In this document: positions 25,568 through 34,126 of the stretch, piece after piece
How the letters are laid out: every line of letters begins with the position of its first letter
Numbering within the stretch: position 1 is the stretch's first letter
Assembly (NCBI GenBank): GCA_001306305.2
Contig: CP155577.1
Location: forward strand, 682,001-746,000
Reading direction: 5' to 3'
DNA from: Citromicrobium bathyomarinum
GTDB taxonomy: Bacteria; Pseudomonadota; Alphaproteobacteria; Sphingomonadales; Sphingomonadaceae
Length of the DNA: 64,000 bases
Notes under the pieces: generated by a model
What the model was told of the DNA's origin: nothing
What the model saw: only the letters and a program-made list of their open reading frames with translations
Database searches by the model: none
Made by a program: the position numbers and the translations under genes

Positions 25568-26798
25568 CGTTGCGCATGATGAACCGGGATTTAGGCATGG
25601 GCGGCAGTTCTTCGGTTTCCAGATCCAGATCCTGATCTGGCACTTCGTAGTCGATGGCGTTCACGAAGAAACTGCAAAACGCCTTCATCTGGCTGATCGC
25701 GATCCACTCGCCCGGACAACGGTGGTTCCTGTGGTGATCACCACCGCCCTGCGGAATGAAGTCGTAGGGGGTGACCTCCCGATCGTGAAACCGCTCGGGC
25801 CGGAACTCTTGCGGCGCGTCCCACGAGCGAGCGTCGGTATTTGTGCCGTAGAGGTCGAGCAGAACCCTGTACCCTTTGGAAAAGCGATATCCGCGCCACT
25901 CGAAATCACTCTTCACCCGTGCCGCGACCGCGGGAAAGAACGGATACAGACGGCGGACCTCTTGCACGAAAGGTTCGAGCTGTCCCTCGTCGTCCTTCAG
26001 CTTTTGCCGCCACTCGGGATGCCGATGCAGGGCATGCGCCGCCTGGGCGATGAACGCAGAGACGGCGACGATCGGGCGTACTACGTTCAGAAGCTCCACG
26101 GCGGCAACCTTGGAGGTCAGCAGCTCCCCATTCAGATCGCGCCACGTCGCGACGACATGGGCGGCGCTTTCCTGTCCTGTCTGAAGGCTTCCGTCGCGCA
26201 GCCGTTCAATAATCCCGGCTGTCCAACGCTCTGCGCGATGCCGCGCCAGACGCGCACCCCAGTGCTTCCAGCCGACCGCCCCGGCGTCTTGGAAGAGCGC
26301 CGTCATCTGCGCCGTCCGCGTCTCGACCTCCGCTTCGGGAAGCGGCACGCCCGACCAGGCGCAGGCAGCTCTGGTGAGGATTTCGCGCACTTCGTCGTAG
26401 AGAACGACCTTCTCCGCCGCTTGCCAGTCCCGTGCGTAGCGGTCCAACAGGTCCCGCGTCGTGTTTTCGAGAGCTTCGATCCGCTCCGACGCCATGAGTG
26501 ACATAAACATCCGCTTCCGATGACGGTGGGCCTCGCCATCGAGCCCCTGGATGCCCTTTTCGCCGAGCAGGGTTCTCTGGATACGCTTCGGCATCGAGCC
26601 TGCGCGCACGAGCCCATCCTCGGAATAGAAGACCTCCGCAGCTGCGGCACCAGTCATGCAGATCGTCTTTTGAAAGAGGATGCGGGTCTCGAACAGGTCG
26701 CCCTCAAGATCGCGGCATGTGTCCGGAATGAACTCATATGGGTTGCGCAGCAGGGCAAGCGTGCTGTCGATGCCCTTTGCGGATGGAATGCTGGACAT
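25551..26798 (-). CDS. Cytochrome P450 of the CYP152 type (fatty-acid peroxygenase)
   Basis: A 415-residue haem enzyme. FIPQGGGDHHRNHRCPGEW near residues 345-363 contains the thiolate Cys, and NVVRPIVAVS carries the Arg-Pro pair that replaces the usual acid-alcohol pair in CYP152 enzymes, so it should use H2O2 and free fatty acids without a reductase. The motif GIQGLDGEAHRHRKRM has Gln where the decarboxylase OleT has His, which favours alpha/beta-hydroxylation over alkene formation (inference). It is followed leftwards by the convergent transporter gene and preceded by lspA at 4 bp spacing. Confidence 0.9.
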   Translation of the reverse strand: MSSIPSAKGIDSTLALLRNPYEFIPDTCRDLEGDLFETRILFQKTICMTGAAAAEVFYSEDGLVRAGSMPKRIQRTLLGEKGIQGLDGEAHRHRKRMFMSLMASERIEALENTTRDLLDRYARDWQAAEKVVLYDEVREILTRAACAWSGVPLPEAEVETRTAQMTALFQDAGAVGWKHWGARLARHRAERWTAGIIERLRDGSLQTGQESAAHVVATWRDLNGELLTSKVAAVELLNVVRPIVAVSAFIAQAAHALHRHPEWRQKLKDDEGQLEPFVQEVRRLYPFFPAVAARVKSDFEWRGYRFSKGYRVLLDLYGTNTDARSWDAPQEFRPERFHDREVTPYDFIPQGGGDHHRNHRCPGEWIAISQMKAFCSFFVNAIDYEVPDQDLDLETEELPPMPKSRFIMRNVRRRQ

Positions 26799-26801
26799 CG
26801 A

Positions 26802-27302
26802 TTATTTCCCCGTAACGTTTTCTTCTCGGTGGTTACGTTCGGGCTTGTTCTGCGCCGAGCGGAAGCTGTCCCAGAACAGCAGGGCCGCACCGCAGAAAAT
26901 CGCCACATCCGCAAGATTGAAGGACGGCCAGTGGTATGTTCCGTAATGGAAATCCAGAAAATCCGGGACGGCCTGATAACGCAGCCGGTCGAGGACATTG
27001 CCGAGCGCGCCGCCGATGATCAGACCGAGAGCGGCAGCCGTCAGCCTGTCCGGCGCGCGCCACAACCAGATCAGCAGCCATGCCACGATCACGCCAGCAA
27101 GCGCGATGAGACCCCACCAAGGCACGATCCCGCCCAGCATACCGAAGCTGACTCCATCGTTCAGAACCCGCACGAGATTGAGAAAGGGTAGAACCTCGAC
27201 GCCGCGCTCAAGCGCCGGTGTGTTCAGCGCAAGCGCCTTGGTACCCTGATCGAGGCCGAACGCCGCGATCGCGCAGAGCCCGCCCAGAACGCGGCTGTTC
27301 AT
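26802..27302 (-). CDS. lspA: Signal peptidase II (lipoprotein signal peptidase), mobile-element copy
   Basis: A 166-residue four-span membrane protease. The LspA aspartate motifs are visible: VRVLNDGVSFGML, GALGNVLDRLRY and FHYGTYHWPSFNLADVAIF with the catalytic Asp pair in NVLDR and NLAD. Extra lspA copies are common in lead/cadmium/zinc resistance operons, as in pbr clusters. It overlaps the CDF transporter stop by 4 bp, so it belongs to that metal operon rather than to housekeeping lipoprotein maturation. Confidence 0.93.
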   Translation of the reverse strand: MNSRVLGGLCAIAAFGLDQGTKALALNTPALERGVEVLPFLNLVRVLNDGVSFGMLGGIVPWWGLIALAGVIVAWLLIWLWRAPDRLTAAALGLIIGGALGNVLDRLRYQAVPDFLDFHYGTYHWPSFNLADVAIFCGAALLFWDSFRSAQNKPERNHREENVTGK

Positions 27303-28153
27303 GCCGCTGCCTTCAGATCGGCCCGCGCATCGCGGATGATTGCCCAAGACGAGTGCAGGAACAGTCCGGCGATGCCGAAGGCGACGATGAGGTCCGGCCA
27401 GGCGCTGCCCAGCCACGCCACGAGACCGGCGGCAACGACAACCGCCGCATTGCCGATGGCGTCGTTGCGCGAGAATAGCCAGACGGCCCGCATGTTCGCG
27501 TCGCCCTTGCGGAACCGCAGCAGCGGCAGAACGGAGATGACGTTGACGACAAGGGCGATCATGCCAAGCAGGCCCATTAGACCTGCATCCGGCGTCGTCC
27601 GTTCGAAGACTCGCACGATGGTCGTGCCGAGGACGCCAAGGCCGAGCAGGCCGAGGAAGATGCCTTGGATCAAGGCCGACCGTGCCCGCCAGGCGAGGCT
27701 CCAGCCGATGGCCAGCAGGCCAAGGAAGGTGATCGCGCCGTCGCCGATGAAATCGAGCGCATCGGCCTTCACGGCCTGCGATCCGGAAATGAAACCGCCG
27801 ATCATTTCGAGGACCCCGTATCCCACGTTCAGGATCACGACGATCCAGAGGGCACGGCGGTAGGCCGGGTCCTGATGGGCGGGATTCGGCGGAATGTCTT
27901 CATCGCCCTCGATCCGGTCGAAGCCATAGCCTGTCACCGCGACTGCCTTTTCGATGTCCGGCAGGCGCACTTCGGGTGCAGTCAGTGTCATGATGTGCGT
28001 CGCGGCCGACACTTTCACATCGCCGGGCGCGACCCCGGCTGCCTGTGCCGCCCGCTCGATCTGCGCGGCATCCTTGGCGCAATCCATACCGGAAACCCGG
28101 TAACGGACGGGCGGGACATCTGCCGTCGATCCGGCATTTTCGGTGTTGGCCAT
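27299..28153 (-). CDS. Cation diffusion facilitator with N-terminal HMA-like domain
   Basis: A 284-residue protein. Residues 15-80 form a heavy-metal-associated-like domain (YRVSGMDCAKDAAQIERAAQ; the second Cys of the usual CxxC is Asp here). Residues about 100-280 are a CDF membrane domain with SGSQAVKADALDFIGDGAIT and FSRNDAIGNAAVVVAAGLVA, where the paired Asp residues bind metal. It exports divalent metals such as Cd, Zn or Pb. It is divergent from a CmtR-like sensor with 56 bp between them, and is co-transcribed with lspA and probably the P450. Confidence 0.9.
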   Translation of the reverse strand: MANTENAGSTADVPPVRYRVSGMDCAKDAAQIERAAQAAGVAPGDVKVSAATHIMTLTAPEVRLPDIEKAVAVTGYGFDRIEGDEDIPPNPAHQDPAYRRALWIVVILNVGYGVLEMIGGFISGSQAVKADALDFIGDGAITFLGLLAIGWSLAWRARSALIQGIFLGLLGLGVLGTTIVRVFERTTPDAGLMGLLGMIALVVNVISVLPLLRFRKGDANMRAVWLFSRNDAIGNAAVVVAAGLVAWLGSAWPDLIVAFGIAGLFLHSSWAIIRDARADLKAAA

Positions 28154-28209
28154 GGTCGCGCTATTCCTGCTAGGATGAATCGAAGAACAACATATCAGCG
28201 AGGAGTGAT

Positions 28210-28554
28210 ATGGCGCAATTGGTCGATGACCGCAAGAGCGCAACCATCGAGCGACGGGCGAAGCTGTTCCGCGGCTTCGCGGACCCGAGCCGCCTGGCCA
28301 TCCTCGGTGCACTTTGCAACGAGCCATTGGCCGTTCACGAGCTCGTCGAGCGGACCGAACTATCGCAACCCAACGTCTCCAACCATCTGAGGTGCCTGCT
28401 GGACTGCGGGCTTGTCGCCAGCGACCGCGAAGGGCGCTTCATCCGTTACCGTATCAGCAACCCGCGCATCACGGTCCTTCTGAACGATGTGGACGCACTT
28501 CTCGACGTGGTCGCAAAGGGTGTTGAGGCGTGTGACAATTATCGTGAGGCGTGA
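28210..28554 (+). CDS. ArsR/SmtB family metal sensor, CmtR-like
   Basis: A 114-residue winged-helix repressor: RAKLFRGFADPSRLAILGAL, SQPNVSNHLRCLLDCGLVAS. Cys62 and Cys66 in the recognition helix plus Cys108 near the C terminus match the Cys set that binds Cd(II)/Pb(II) in CmtR. It is divergent from the CDF-lspA operon and should repress it until metal is bound. Its stop overlaps the start of a broken multicopper-oxidase fragment. Confidence 0.9.
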   Translation: MAQLVDDRKSATIERRAKLFRGFADPSRLAILGALCNEPLAVHELVERTELSQPNVSNHLRCLLDCGLVASDREGRFIRYRISNPRITVLLNDVDALLDVVAKGVEACDNYREA

Positions 28555-28739
28555 GTCAGAACGGACGGCCGGTCGACTCGGCGCAGATCGGTTGGAAAGA
28601 TGTTGTCCGTGTGCAGGGTCCGACCGGAATCCTGCTGAGGTTCGACAAGCTGGCTTCGGAAGAGACACCATTCATGTATCACTGCCACATCCTCGAACAC
28701 GAGGATGCGGGCATGATGGGGCAGTTTACGGTCACATAA
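28551..28739 (+). pseudogene. C-terminal remnant of a multicopper oxidase
   Basis: About 60 residues remain: GWKDVVRVQGPTGILLRFDK, then PFMYHCHILEHEDAGMMGQF. The HCHILEHEDAGMM motif is the last copper-binding element of CueO/CopA-like oxidases. The rest of the gene (roughly 450 residues) is missing, and the fragment abuts the end of the CmtR-like gene, so this is a deletion or recombination scar from a copper-resistance locus. Confidence 0.85.
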
Positions 28740-28972
28740 CAGGACCCCACCCGCTCGACACCGGGCGTCGTCAAGAGCTTACGTCTTCTTGCGGCGTTCT
28801 ATCAGGTGCCGGTGTCGCCTTGTTGAAACGCATTACGGAGTATGTCTAGACCCGAACGGAGAACACCTCGCTAAGCTGCGGGTCCGCCGAAGCGGCCGTC
28901 CAGTCGCTCGGCAGCATTCGTCAAAAAGGGCTCGAAGTATGAATTCGCTGCGATCGCTTCGAACGGCCGCTT
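28740..28972. other. Non-coding spacer after the metal module
   Basis: 233 bp with no recognisable gene, terminator or repeat. It separates the cargo from the next backbone block. Confidence 0.4.
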
Positions 28973-29398
28973 TCAAACCGGCTGAGGTGATTCTGGCGCT
29001 GCAAGGGACGCAATGCGCAGCCATGCAGTGACACCGACAATGATCGCGCCGACGCTGGCGAAGACGAGCGTCAAAGTCTCACCTGCGCCGCCGACTTGTG
29101 AGAGACCTTTCACTGCATGGAACCCAGCAAGACCTGCCGGCAAGGCGTAAAGTGCCCCGAGCGCAAGGCGGATGATCGGTGAGCGGATCGTTGCAAAGGC
29201 CACCTGCCCGAGAACAAGAGCTGCGGCGCCGACAAACAGTGCGACAACAATGGAGCCGATCAGTCCCGCATCGCTTTCAAACGCATAGTAGCCGACGGTG
29301 ATGGCGACGAAGAAGGGAAGCGCATATACGGCCAAGCTGAACAGAAGCCAGCAGAGAAAACCGAGGCCGATGACACTGAGCAATGCGGACAGGAACAT
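28973..29398 (-). CDS. Small polytopic membrane protein, unknown function
   Basis: A 141-residue very hydrophobic protein with about four spans (LGFLCWLLFSLAVYALPFFV; LIGSIVVALFVGAAALVLG; LALGALYALPAGLAGFHAV; LTLVFASVGAIIVGVTAW). I do not recognise a family. It sits at the end of the leftward DUF2493 region and begins after a GGAGA ribosome site, which supports it as a gene. The 29399-29515 gap holds nothing I can name. Confidence 0.7.
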   Translation of the reverse strand: MFLSALLSVIGLGFLCWLLFSLAVYALPFFVAITVGYYAFESDAGLIGSIVVALFVGAAALVLGQVAFATIRSPIIRLALGALYALPAGLAGFHAVKGLSQVGGAGETLTLVFASVGAIIVGVTAWLRIASLAAPESPQPV

Positions 29399-29515
29399 GG
29401 CGGTCTCCTTGTCGAGGGAGCGCCTCCACCAACCGCCACGGCGCTTCTGGCAGTATAGCGAAGAGTAACGCGTGCCGGAACCGTCCGGCGCGCATCAGGT
29501 GATGCATATGGCGCA

Positions 29516-30454
29516 TCACGTCGCCTGCGTTGAACTTTGCCGGGACCGGAAGTCGTAAAGCGGCACGCCGAGCTTGCGGGCCTTGTCGGCGAGATTGTCG
29601 GTGATCCCGGACCCCGGAAAGAGGATGAGTCCGATGGGCATGGCCTCGAGAAGCACGTCGTTGCGCTTGAACGGTGCGGCCTTGCCGTGGCGTTTCCAGT
29701 CCGGCTTGAAGACGATTTGCTGGCATTTGCGGGCGTCGGCCCAGCAGGCGGCGATCTTCTCGGCGCCTTTGGGCGATCCGCCATGCAGCAGCACCATGTC
29801 GGCGTGTTTGGCCATCACTCGGTCGAGCGCCTTCCAGATGGCCCGATGATCGGTGACGTCGAGCCCGCCAGAGAATGCGACGCGTGGCCCGGTTGGCAGA
29901 AGTGGTTCGATCTCCGCGCGCCGCTTCGCCGTCAGATAGTCGCGGCTGTCGATCATGGAGGCCGTCAGCGTGCGGTGGCTGATCCGCGATCCCGAGTGCG
30001 GACGCCAGGTCTGGCCAATATGGGTCTCGAAGTGATCAGCGGCGATGTCGCGCATGAGTTCGTAGGCGTTGCGCCGCTCGATCAGCGTGACGCCCTGCGC
30101 CGTCAGGGCTTCGAGTTCGACAGAGCGTACTTCGGAACCGTCCTGTTCGCGCTGCGAGCGTTTCTGGGCCTGTTCGTTGTCGTCGAGGTCGCGATCGACA
30201 CGGGCCGCTGTGCGATGAAACAGGTTCGTCACGGACCAAAAAAGGTCTTCGAGGTCCGGTTCCAGCCGCGTGTCGCCCAGCGTCGCGGCGAGCGCGTCGA
30301 AGATGTCCGTCATCGCGCCCTGGAGGGCGTCGATTTCGGGTAAAGGTCTCGAATCGGGCTCGTCGGCGAAAGGCCGATAGCCGTAGAGTTGCAATTCTTC
30401 GAGCACGGCGGCGGTTGCGGAACTGGCGTGTCGTTCGATGGTCTCGGCTGTCAT
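29516..30454 (-). CDS. DUF2493 domain protein
   Basis: A 312-residue protein. The C-terminal 130 residues are the DUF2493 Rossmann-like domain (RVAFSGGLDVTDHRAIWKAL, DMVLLHGGSPKGAEKIAACW, GLILFPGSGITDNLADKA), related to SLOG/DprA-type nucleotide-binding folds. The N-terminal half is helical and specific to ICE proteins. Function unknown; binding of a nucleotide-derived ligand is inferred from the fold. The start at 30454 is chosen because the family N terminus ETIERHASSATAAVLEELQL begins there with GGAGA upstream. Confidence 0.88.
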   Translation of the reverse strand: MTAETIERHASSATAAVLEELQLYGYRPFADEPDSRPLPEIDALQGAMTDIFDALAATLGDTRLEPDLEDLFWSVTNLFHRTAARVDRDLDDNEQAQKRSQREQDGSEVRSVELEALTAQGVTLIERRNAYELMRDIAADHFETHIGQTWRPHSGSRISHRTLTASMIDSRDYLTAKRRAEIEPLLPTGPRVAFSGGLDVTDHRAIWKALDRVMAKHADMVLLHGGSPKGAEKIAACWADARKCQQIVFKPDWKRHGKAAPFKRNDVLLEAMPIGLILFPGSGITDNLADKARKLGVPLYDFRSRQSSTQAT

Positions 30455-30803
30455 GGGATCGTCTCCTGTTCGGCGTGGGCCGCGCCTCTCGCGGCCTTCC
30501 CGAGCGACGGAAAAGCGGGGGCTGGCCGGGACTGCACCGCCGTTCCCGGCGGCCGGAGCCACAGGCGGAGGACGGCGGAGGCGGCGCTCTTTTGCTTCGC
30601 GATGCAAAGCCGGGCGCACACATGGTCTGTTTTGCCACGCGGAACGCGTGGGTGGGCCCGGCGGCGGAAAAGAGCGCCGCCGCAGCCGTTGCCTGCCGGG
30701 CCGGGCTCCGCTCCGTCTCGCTCCTCCCGGAAGGCCGAAGGCGTGACTCTCGGGCAAGGAGACGACGATGTAGGCGAGAGCCGCGACAGGCCTGCTCAGC
30801 TGC
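30455..30803 (-). promoter_or_regulatory. Structured 350-bp leader upstream of the DUF2493 gene
   Basis: No gene fits here. A perfect 14-bp inverted repeat (GGCGGCGCTCTTTT at 30580-30593 and AAAAGAGCGCCGCC at 30668-30681) encloses a second hairpin CCACGCG-GAA-CGCGTGG (near 30635-30651). On the leftward transcript this makes a long stem with an internal hairpin. Blocks near 30482 and 30565 match the leader of the DUF736 gene at 22029-22361. Confidence 0.6.
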
Positions 30804-31844
30804 TCAGGGATCGCAGGAAAGCAGCCGCGATAGATCAGCCGTGGCCAATTGCGGGCCGAGATGCGCCCGCAGGTCTTCTCGTCCGAGCTTGCGGAGATCT
30901 TCGTTGAAATCATCGCCAAGGGGAGCAAGCCGGATCGTCTCGATGCCGACGGCATCTGCGCGTTCCGTCAGTTTGTCAGCCGCCATGGCGCCTGCTTCGT
31001 CGGCGTCGGCCGCGATATAGAGACGCCGAAGCCCTGCCGGCAGGATCAGCGCGGCGAGATGGTTGGCCGATAACGCGGCGATGACCGGCAGGTCGGGTAA
31101 CGCCATGCGCAGTGACAGCGTGCTTTCAAGCCCTTCGCCGGCAGTGAGAATGTCGGTCGCGATGCCGACCCGCACACCGTGCCCGAGCAGATGCCCCATC
31201 GCCTTGCGCGGTGAGTCAAGCGGGGCCTTGCGAGCCGTCGCCGGATCGAGCCAGGTGCGGTGGACGCCGGTGAGATTGCCTTGTCCGTCCGTGACCTTCG
31301 CGAGCAATGCGGGCCAAGTCTCCGACGGTGCATCTTTCGGCTGACCTTCACGCCAATAGTAGCAGCACGGATGAAATCGCAGCGCTGGCGCGCCGCCAAG
31401 CCCGGAAAGACCGCGTCGATGAAGATAGCGCTCGGCGAGCGTTCCACCGAGCGGTCTTCCCATGGCGAAGAGGCGCCGTGCAGCCTCCGGCGATCCGGTG
31501 GAGGCAACCACGCGTTCGCGAGTTGGCGGTTCAGGTCGTGGGAGGTTCAGAAAGATCCTTGCCTCATCAAGCGTCTCGCCGAAGGAACGAAGTTGGCGGG
31601 CGCCGGCAATGAGATCTAGCAGGTCACCATGTTCGCCCGTGGCGGCGTCGGTCCATTTGCCGGCAGCGCCAGGACCGTGGGTTGGTCCAGTGAGGCGAAC
31701 GTAAAGACTGCGACCGGGCGTGTTCTCGATGTCGCCGACGATCCAGTAGCGGCCCTGCTTGCGGCCGTTGGAGAGGTAATGGCGGCAGACGGCCTCCGCC
31801 TCGCGGCCGAGCCGTCCTGCAATCTCGGATGCAGCGCTGTTCAT
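30804..31844 (-). CDS. Toprim domain protein (DUF7146/primase-helicase-like)
   Basis: A 346-residue protein. The N-terminal part resembles the DnaG-like/CHC2-lacking module of ICE Toprim proteins (GRYWIVGDIENTPGRSLYVR, GEHGDLLDLIAG); the C-terminal Toprim domain shows TAGEGLESTLSLRMALPD with the catalytic Glu and LYIAADADEAG with the acidic pair. Probably a primase for the transferred strand. The start at 31844 follows a good family N terminus; it lies 97 bp downstream of parB with a terminator between them. Confidence 0.87.
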   Translation of the reverse strand: MNSAASEIAGRLGREAEAVCRHYLSNGRKQGRYWIVGDIENTPGRSLYVRLTGPTHGPGAAGKWTDAATGEHGDLLDLIAGARQLRSFGETLDEARIFLNLPRPEPPTRERVVASTGSPEAARRLFAMGRPLGGTLAERYLHRRGLSGLGGAPALRFHPCCYYWREGQPKDAPSETWPALLAKVTDGQGNLTGVHRTWLDPATARKAPLDSPRKAMGHLLGHGVRVGIATDILTAGEGLESTLSLRMALPDLPVIAALSANHLAALILPAGLRRLYIAADADEAGAMAADKLTERADAVGIETIRLAPLGDDFNEDLRKLGREDLRAHLGPQLATADLSRLLSCDP

Positions 31845-31864
31845 TTGCGCCTCCATGCTGAGAG

Positions 31865-31900
31865 CAAAAAAGAAGGAGCCCGCCACAATGGGCGGGCTCC
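31865..31900 (-). terminator. Rho-independent terminator after parB
   Basis: On the minus strand a perfect 10-bp stem GGAGCCCGCC / GGCGGGCTCC with a 6-base loop is followed by TTCTTTTTT. It ends the leftward parB transcript just before the Toprim gene. Confidence 0.88.
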
Positions 31901-31940
31901 AGGGGCGGCTGCGGGAGCCGTTGGGGGGCTTGGCTCCCGG

Positions 31941-33998
31941 TCACTCGGCCGCAGTGGCGAAGGCGTTGCCGGTGACAGGTTCATCATCGGTGATGACGGC
32001 GGAATCGCCCATGGCCGGTTTGCCGCCGTTATCCGCCGATTGCGCTTCGCTTTCAGGGAGAGTCGGCATGCGCAGTACTTCGGGCAACCAACCGGTTCCT
32101 TCGAGAAGCTCTTCGGCCGCCGCGACCATGTCCGGTTTCTTGAGGCCGGCGATGCGGTCGGATGCTTCCGCGCCCTTCGCCTCGCGCACGGCCTCCAGAA
32201 TGCGGGCCTTGGTGACGCGAGCGAGATAGCTCTCGCTGGTCGGCGCCCAGCCGGCCGCCGCCATGTCGAGCCCGAGCGTTGCCGCCAGCACGTCGGCATG
32301 GGCGAGCGCCCGCGGACGGCGGTTGTACGGTTCCTGGACGGCGTTGACGGTCATGGCGACGCAATGCGCGAACAGCGCCTCGCGGCTATCGTTGTCGAAC
32401 CCGACCAGCGCCTCCCACAGATCCTCAGGCGCTTTCGGCAGCGCCCCTAGCCAGCTCGTCGTGCGATCGTCGATGCTGAGCGCGTAAGCCGTGTCGCCCA
32501 GGCCCGGCACCTGGGCGCCGAAACCGGCGCTGTGCGGGGTGACCTCGACGCAGCTATCCAGCGGATAGTGATAGAAGAGCCGAAGCGTCATCGCATGCAG
32601 GGCAGCGAAGAACGCCGTCTGCGGATCGTTGGCGAGCGCGTCGCGCAGGGCGAGCGTGCGATGCGCTGTCAGTTCCATGACGAGGCGATCGGATAGCGGC
32701 TTCAGGCTATCGTCTTCTTCTTCGGTCTCATCGCTGGAATCCACGATCTTGGCGTCATCGACCTGCTCATCAGCGGGAGCGTCGGTCAAATCGGCACCAT
32801 CCTGACCATCGGTCTCGACCGGGGGTTCGTCCTCGGGACGGACATAGCCGCGCTCGACGCGCAAGCGACCGTCATGGCCGATGCTGACGAAGACGCCGGC
32901 CATGGCGATTTCGTCCGGCTCGAAGCGGACGGGCCGCTCCTGCAAGGTCTCCATCGCCGTTTCGATCTCGCCGAGCCGGATGTCGATCTCTTCCGGGAAC
33001 TCCTCGGCGCTGGCGTACTCGTCTTCGAGCCGATCGTATTCAGCCTTGAGCGCTTCTAAGCTGGCCGTCTCCTCGTCGCTCATCGGCTCGGGCTCGCCGA
33101 TAATCCGGCGCAGACCGTAGGTGTGGCCGTAAGGGAAGTCGGTTCCGATCTCGATCCATTTCCAGCCTTCGGCGCGGATCGCTTCGGCCTCCCGTTCGAG
33201 CTTTTCGTCGACGAGCTTCGCAAGCAGGCCGGCGTCCTGCAGCCAACCGCCATCATCGGACTGGAAGAGATCGCGCAGGATGACGCCGCCGGCGGCTTCA
33301 TAGGCGTCGAGCCCGACGAACTGCGCCCGGCGATCGGAAGCGCGCACGGCGCCTTCTGTCAGCATACGGCGGATTTCGTAGGGCTGCTTTACGTAGGTCC
33401 GCTTGATCGATTCCCAGACCTGTTCCTGGCGCTCATGATCGGGATTGATCGTGAAGGCCATGAGCTGGTCGAGCGTCATTTCCTCCTCGGCATAGGCGTC
33501 GAGGAGCGACGGCGCGAGGGCAGCGAGCTTAAGCCGTTGCTTGACGACATTCGCCGAGACGAAGAAGGCCGCCGCGATCTCTTCCTCGCTCTTGCCCTTC
33601 TCCCGCATCGCCTGGAAGGCGCGGAACTGGTCGAGCGGATGAAGCGGCGCACGCTGAACATTTTCGGCGAGGCTGTCCTCTTCGGCGAGGCCGTCGGTGC
33701 GCACGATGCAGGGCACAGGCGCGGTGCGGTTCAGCCGCTTCTGCTTAACCAGAAGTTCGAGCGCCCGGTAGCGGCGTCCGCCGGCGGGGATCTCGAACAT
33801 GCCGGTTTCAGCGCCGTCCTCGTCCAGCACCGGCCGGACGGTGATCGAGGATAAAAGCGTGCGCCGGGCGATGTCCTCGGCAAGCTCCTCGATCGAGACG
33901 CCGGCCTTGACGCGCCGGACATTGGACTGGCTCAGCACCAGCTTGTTGAAGGGGATGTCGCGCGAGGCGCTCAAGCGTATTTTCTGAGACTTGGTCAT
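31941..33998 (-). CDS. ParB/RepB/Spo0J-like nuclease-fold protein of ICE backbone
   Basis: A 685-residue protein with an N-terminal ParB domain: LVLSQSNVRRVKAGVSIEEL, EIPAGGRRYRALELLVKQKR and NVQRAPLHPLDQFRAFQAMR, followed by a helix-turn-helix segment (SEEEIAAAFFVSANVVKQRL). The long C-terminal part has acidic stretches around residues 390-430. No parA partner is adjacent, so it is more likely a backbone DNA-binding/maintenance protein than a classical partition factor. Its leader contains one copy of a 53-bp repeat. Confidence 0.92.
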   Translation of the reverse strand: MTKSQKIRLSASRDIPFNKLVLSQSNVRRVKAGVSIEELAEDIARRTLLSSITVRPVLDEDGAETGMFEIPAGGRRYRALELLVKQKRLNRTAPVPCIVRTDGLAEEDSLAENVQRAPLHPLDQFRAFQAMREKGKSEEEIAAAFFVSANVVKQRLKLAALAPSLLDAYAEEEMTLDQLMAFTINPDHERQEQVWESIKRTYVKQPYEIRRMLTEGAVRASDRRAQFVGLDAYEAAGGVILRDLFQSDDGGWLQDAGLLAKLVDEKLEREAEAIRAEGWKWIEIGTDFPYGHTYGLRRIIGEPEPMSDEETASLEALKAEYDRLEDEYASAEEFPEEIDIRLGEIETAMETLQERPVRFEPDEIAMAGVFVSIGHDGRLRVERGYVRPEDEPPVETDGQDGADLTDAPADEQVDDAKIVDSSDETEEEDDSLKPLSDRLVMELTAHRTLALRDALANDPQTAFFAALHAMTLRLFYHYPLDSCVEVTPHSAGFGAQVPGLGDTAYALSIDDRTTSWLGALPKAPEDLWEALVGFDNDSREALFAHCVAMTVNAVQEPYNRRPRALAHADVLAATLGLDMAAAGWAPTSESYLARVTKARILEAVREAKGAEASDRIAGLKKPDMVAAAEELLEGTGWLPEVLRMPTLPESEAQSADNGGKPAMGDSAVITDDEPVTGNAFATAAE

Positions 33999-34004
33999 GT
34001 CAGT

Positions 34005-34057
34005 TCTCCGCGACGGGCCGGCCGAAAGCCTCTCTCTCGACCTCCAAACCCGTCACG
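34005..34057 (-). repeat. 53-bp leader repeat, copy 1 (upstream of parB)
   Basis: Ends 6 bp before the parB start and includes its GGAGA ribosome site. It matches copy 2 at 35331-35383 at 51 of 53 positions by direct comparison. Both copies lie at the same distance from a start codon. Confidence 0.9.
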
Positions 34058-34126
34058 AAAAAACCGGCCTGCCTCTTCCTCTTCAGGAAGCGACGGACCG
34101 AAGACAGACAGAGCGTCGATTTCAGA

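Noticed and set aside
33123-33854. Long plus-strand frame opposite parB
   Set aside because: Antisense shadow of a well-supported ParB-domain gene; no family motif or ribosome site.
31941-33998. Plasmid-type partition locus (parAB)
   Set aside because: There is a ParB-domain protein but no ParA gene or iteron centromere nearby.
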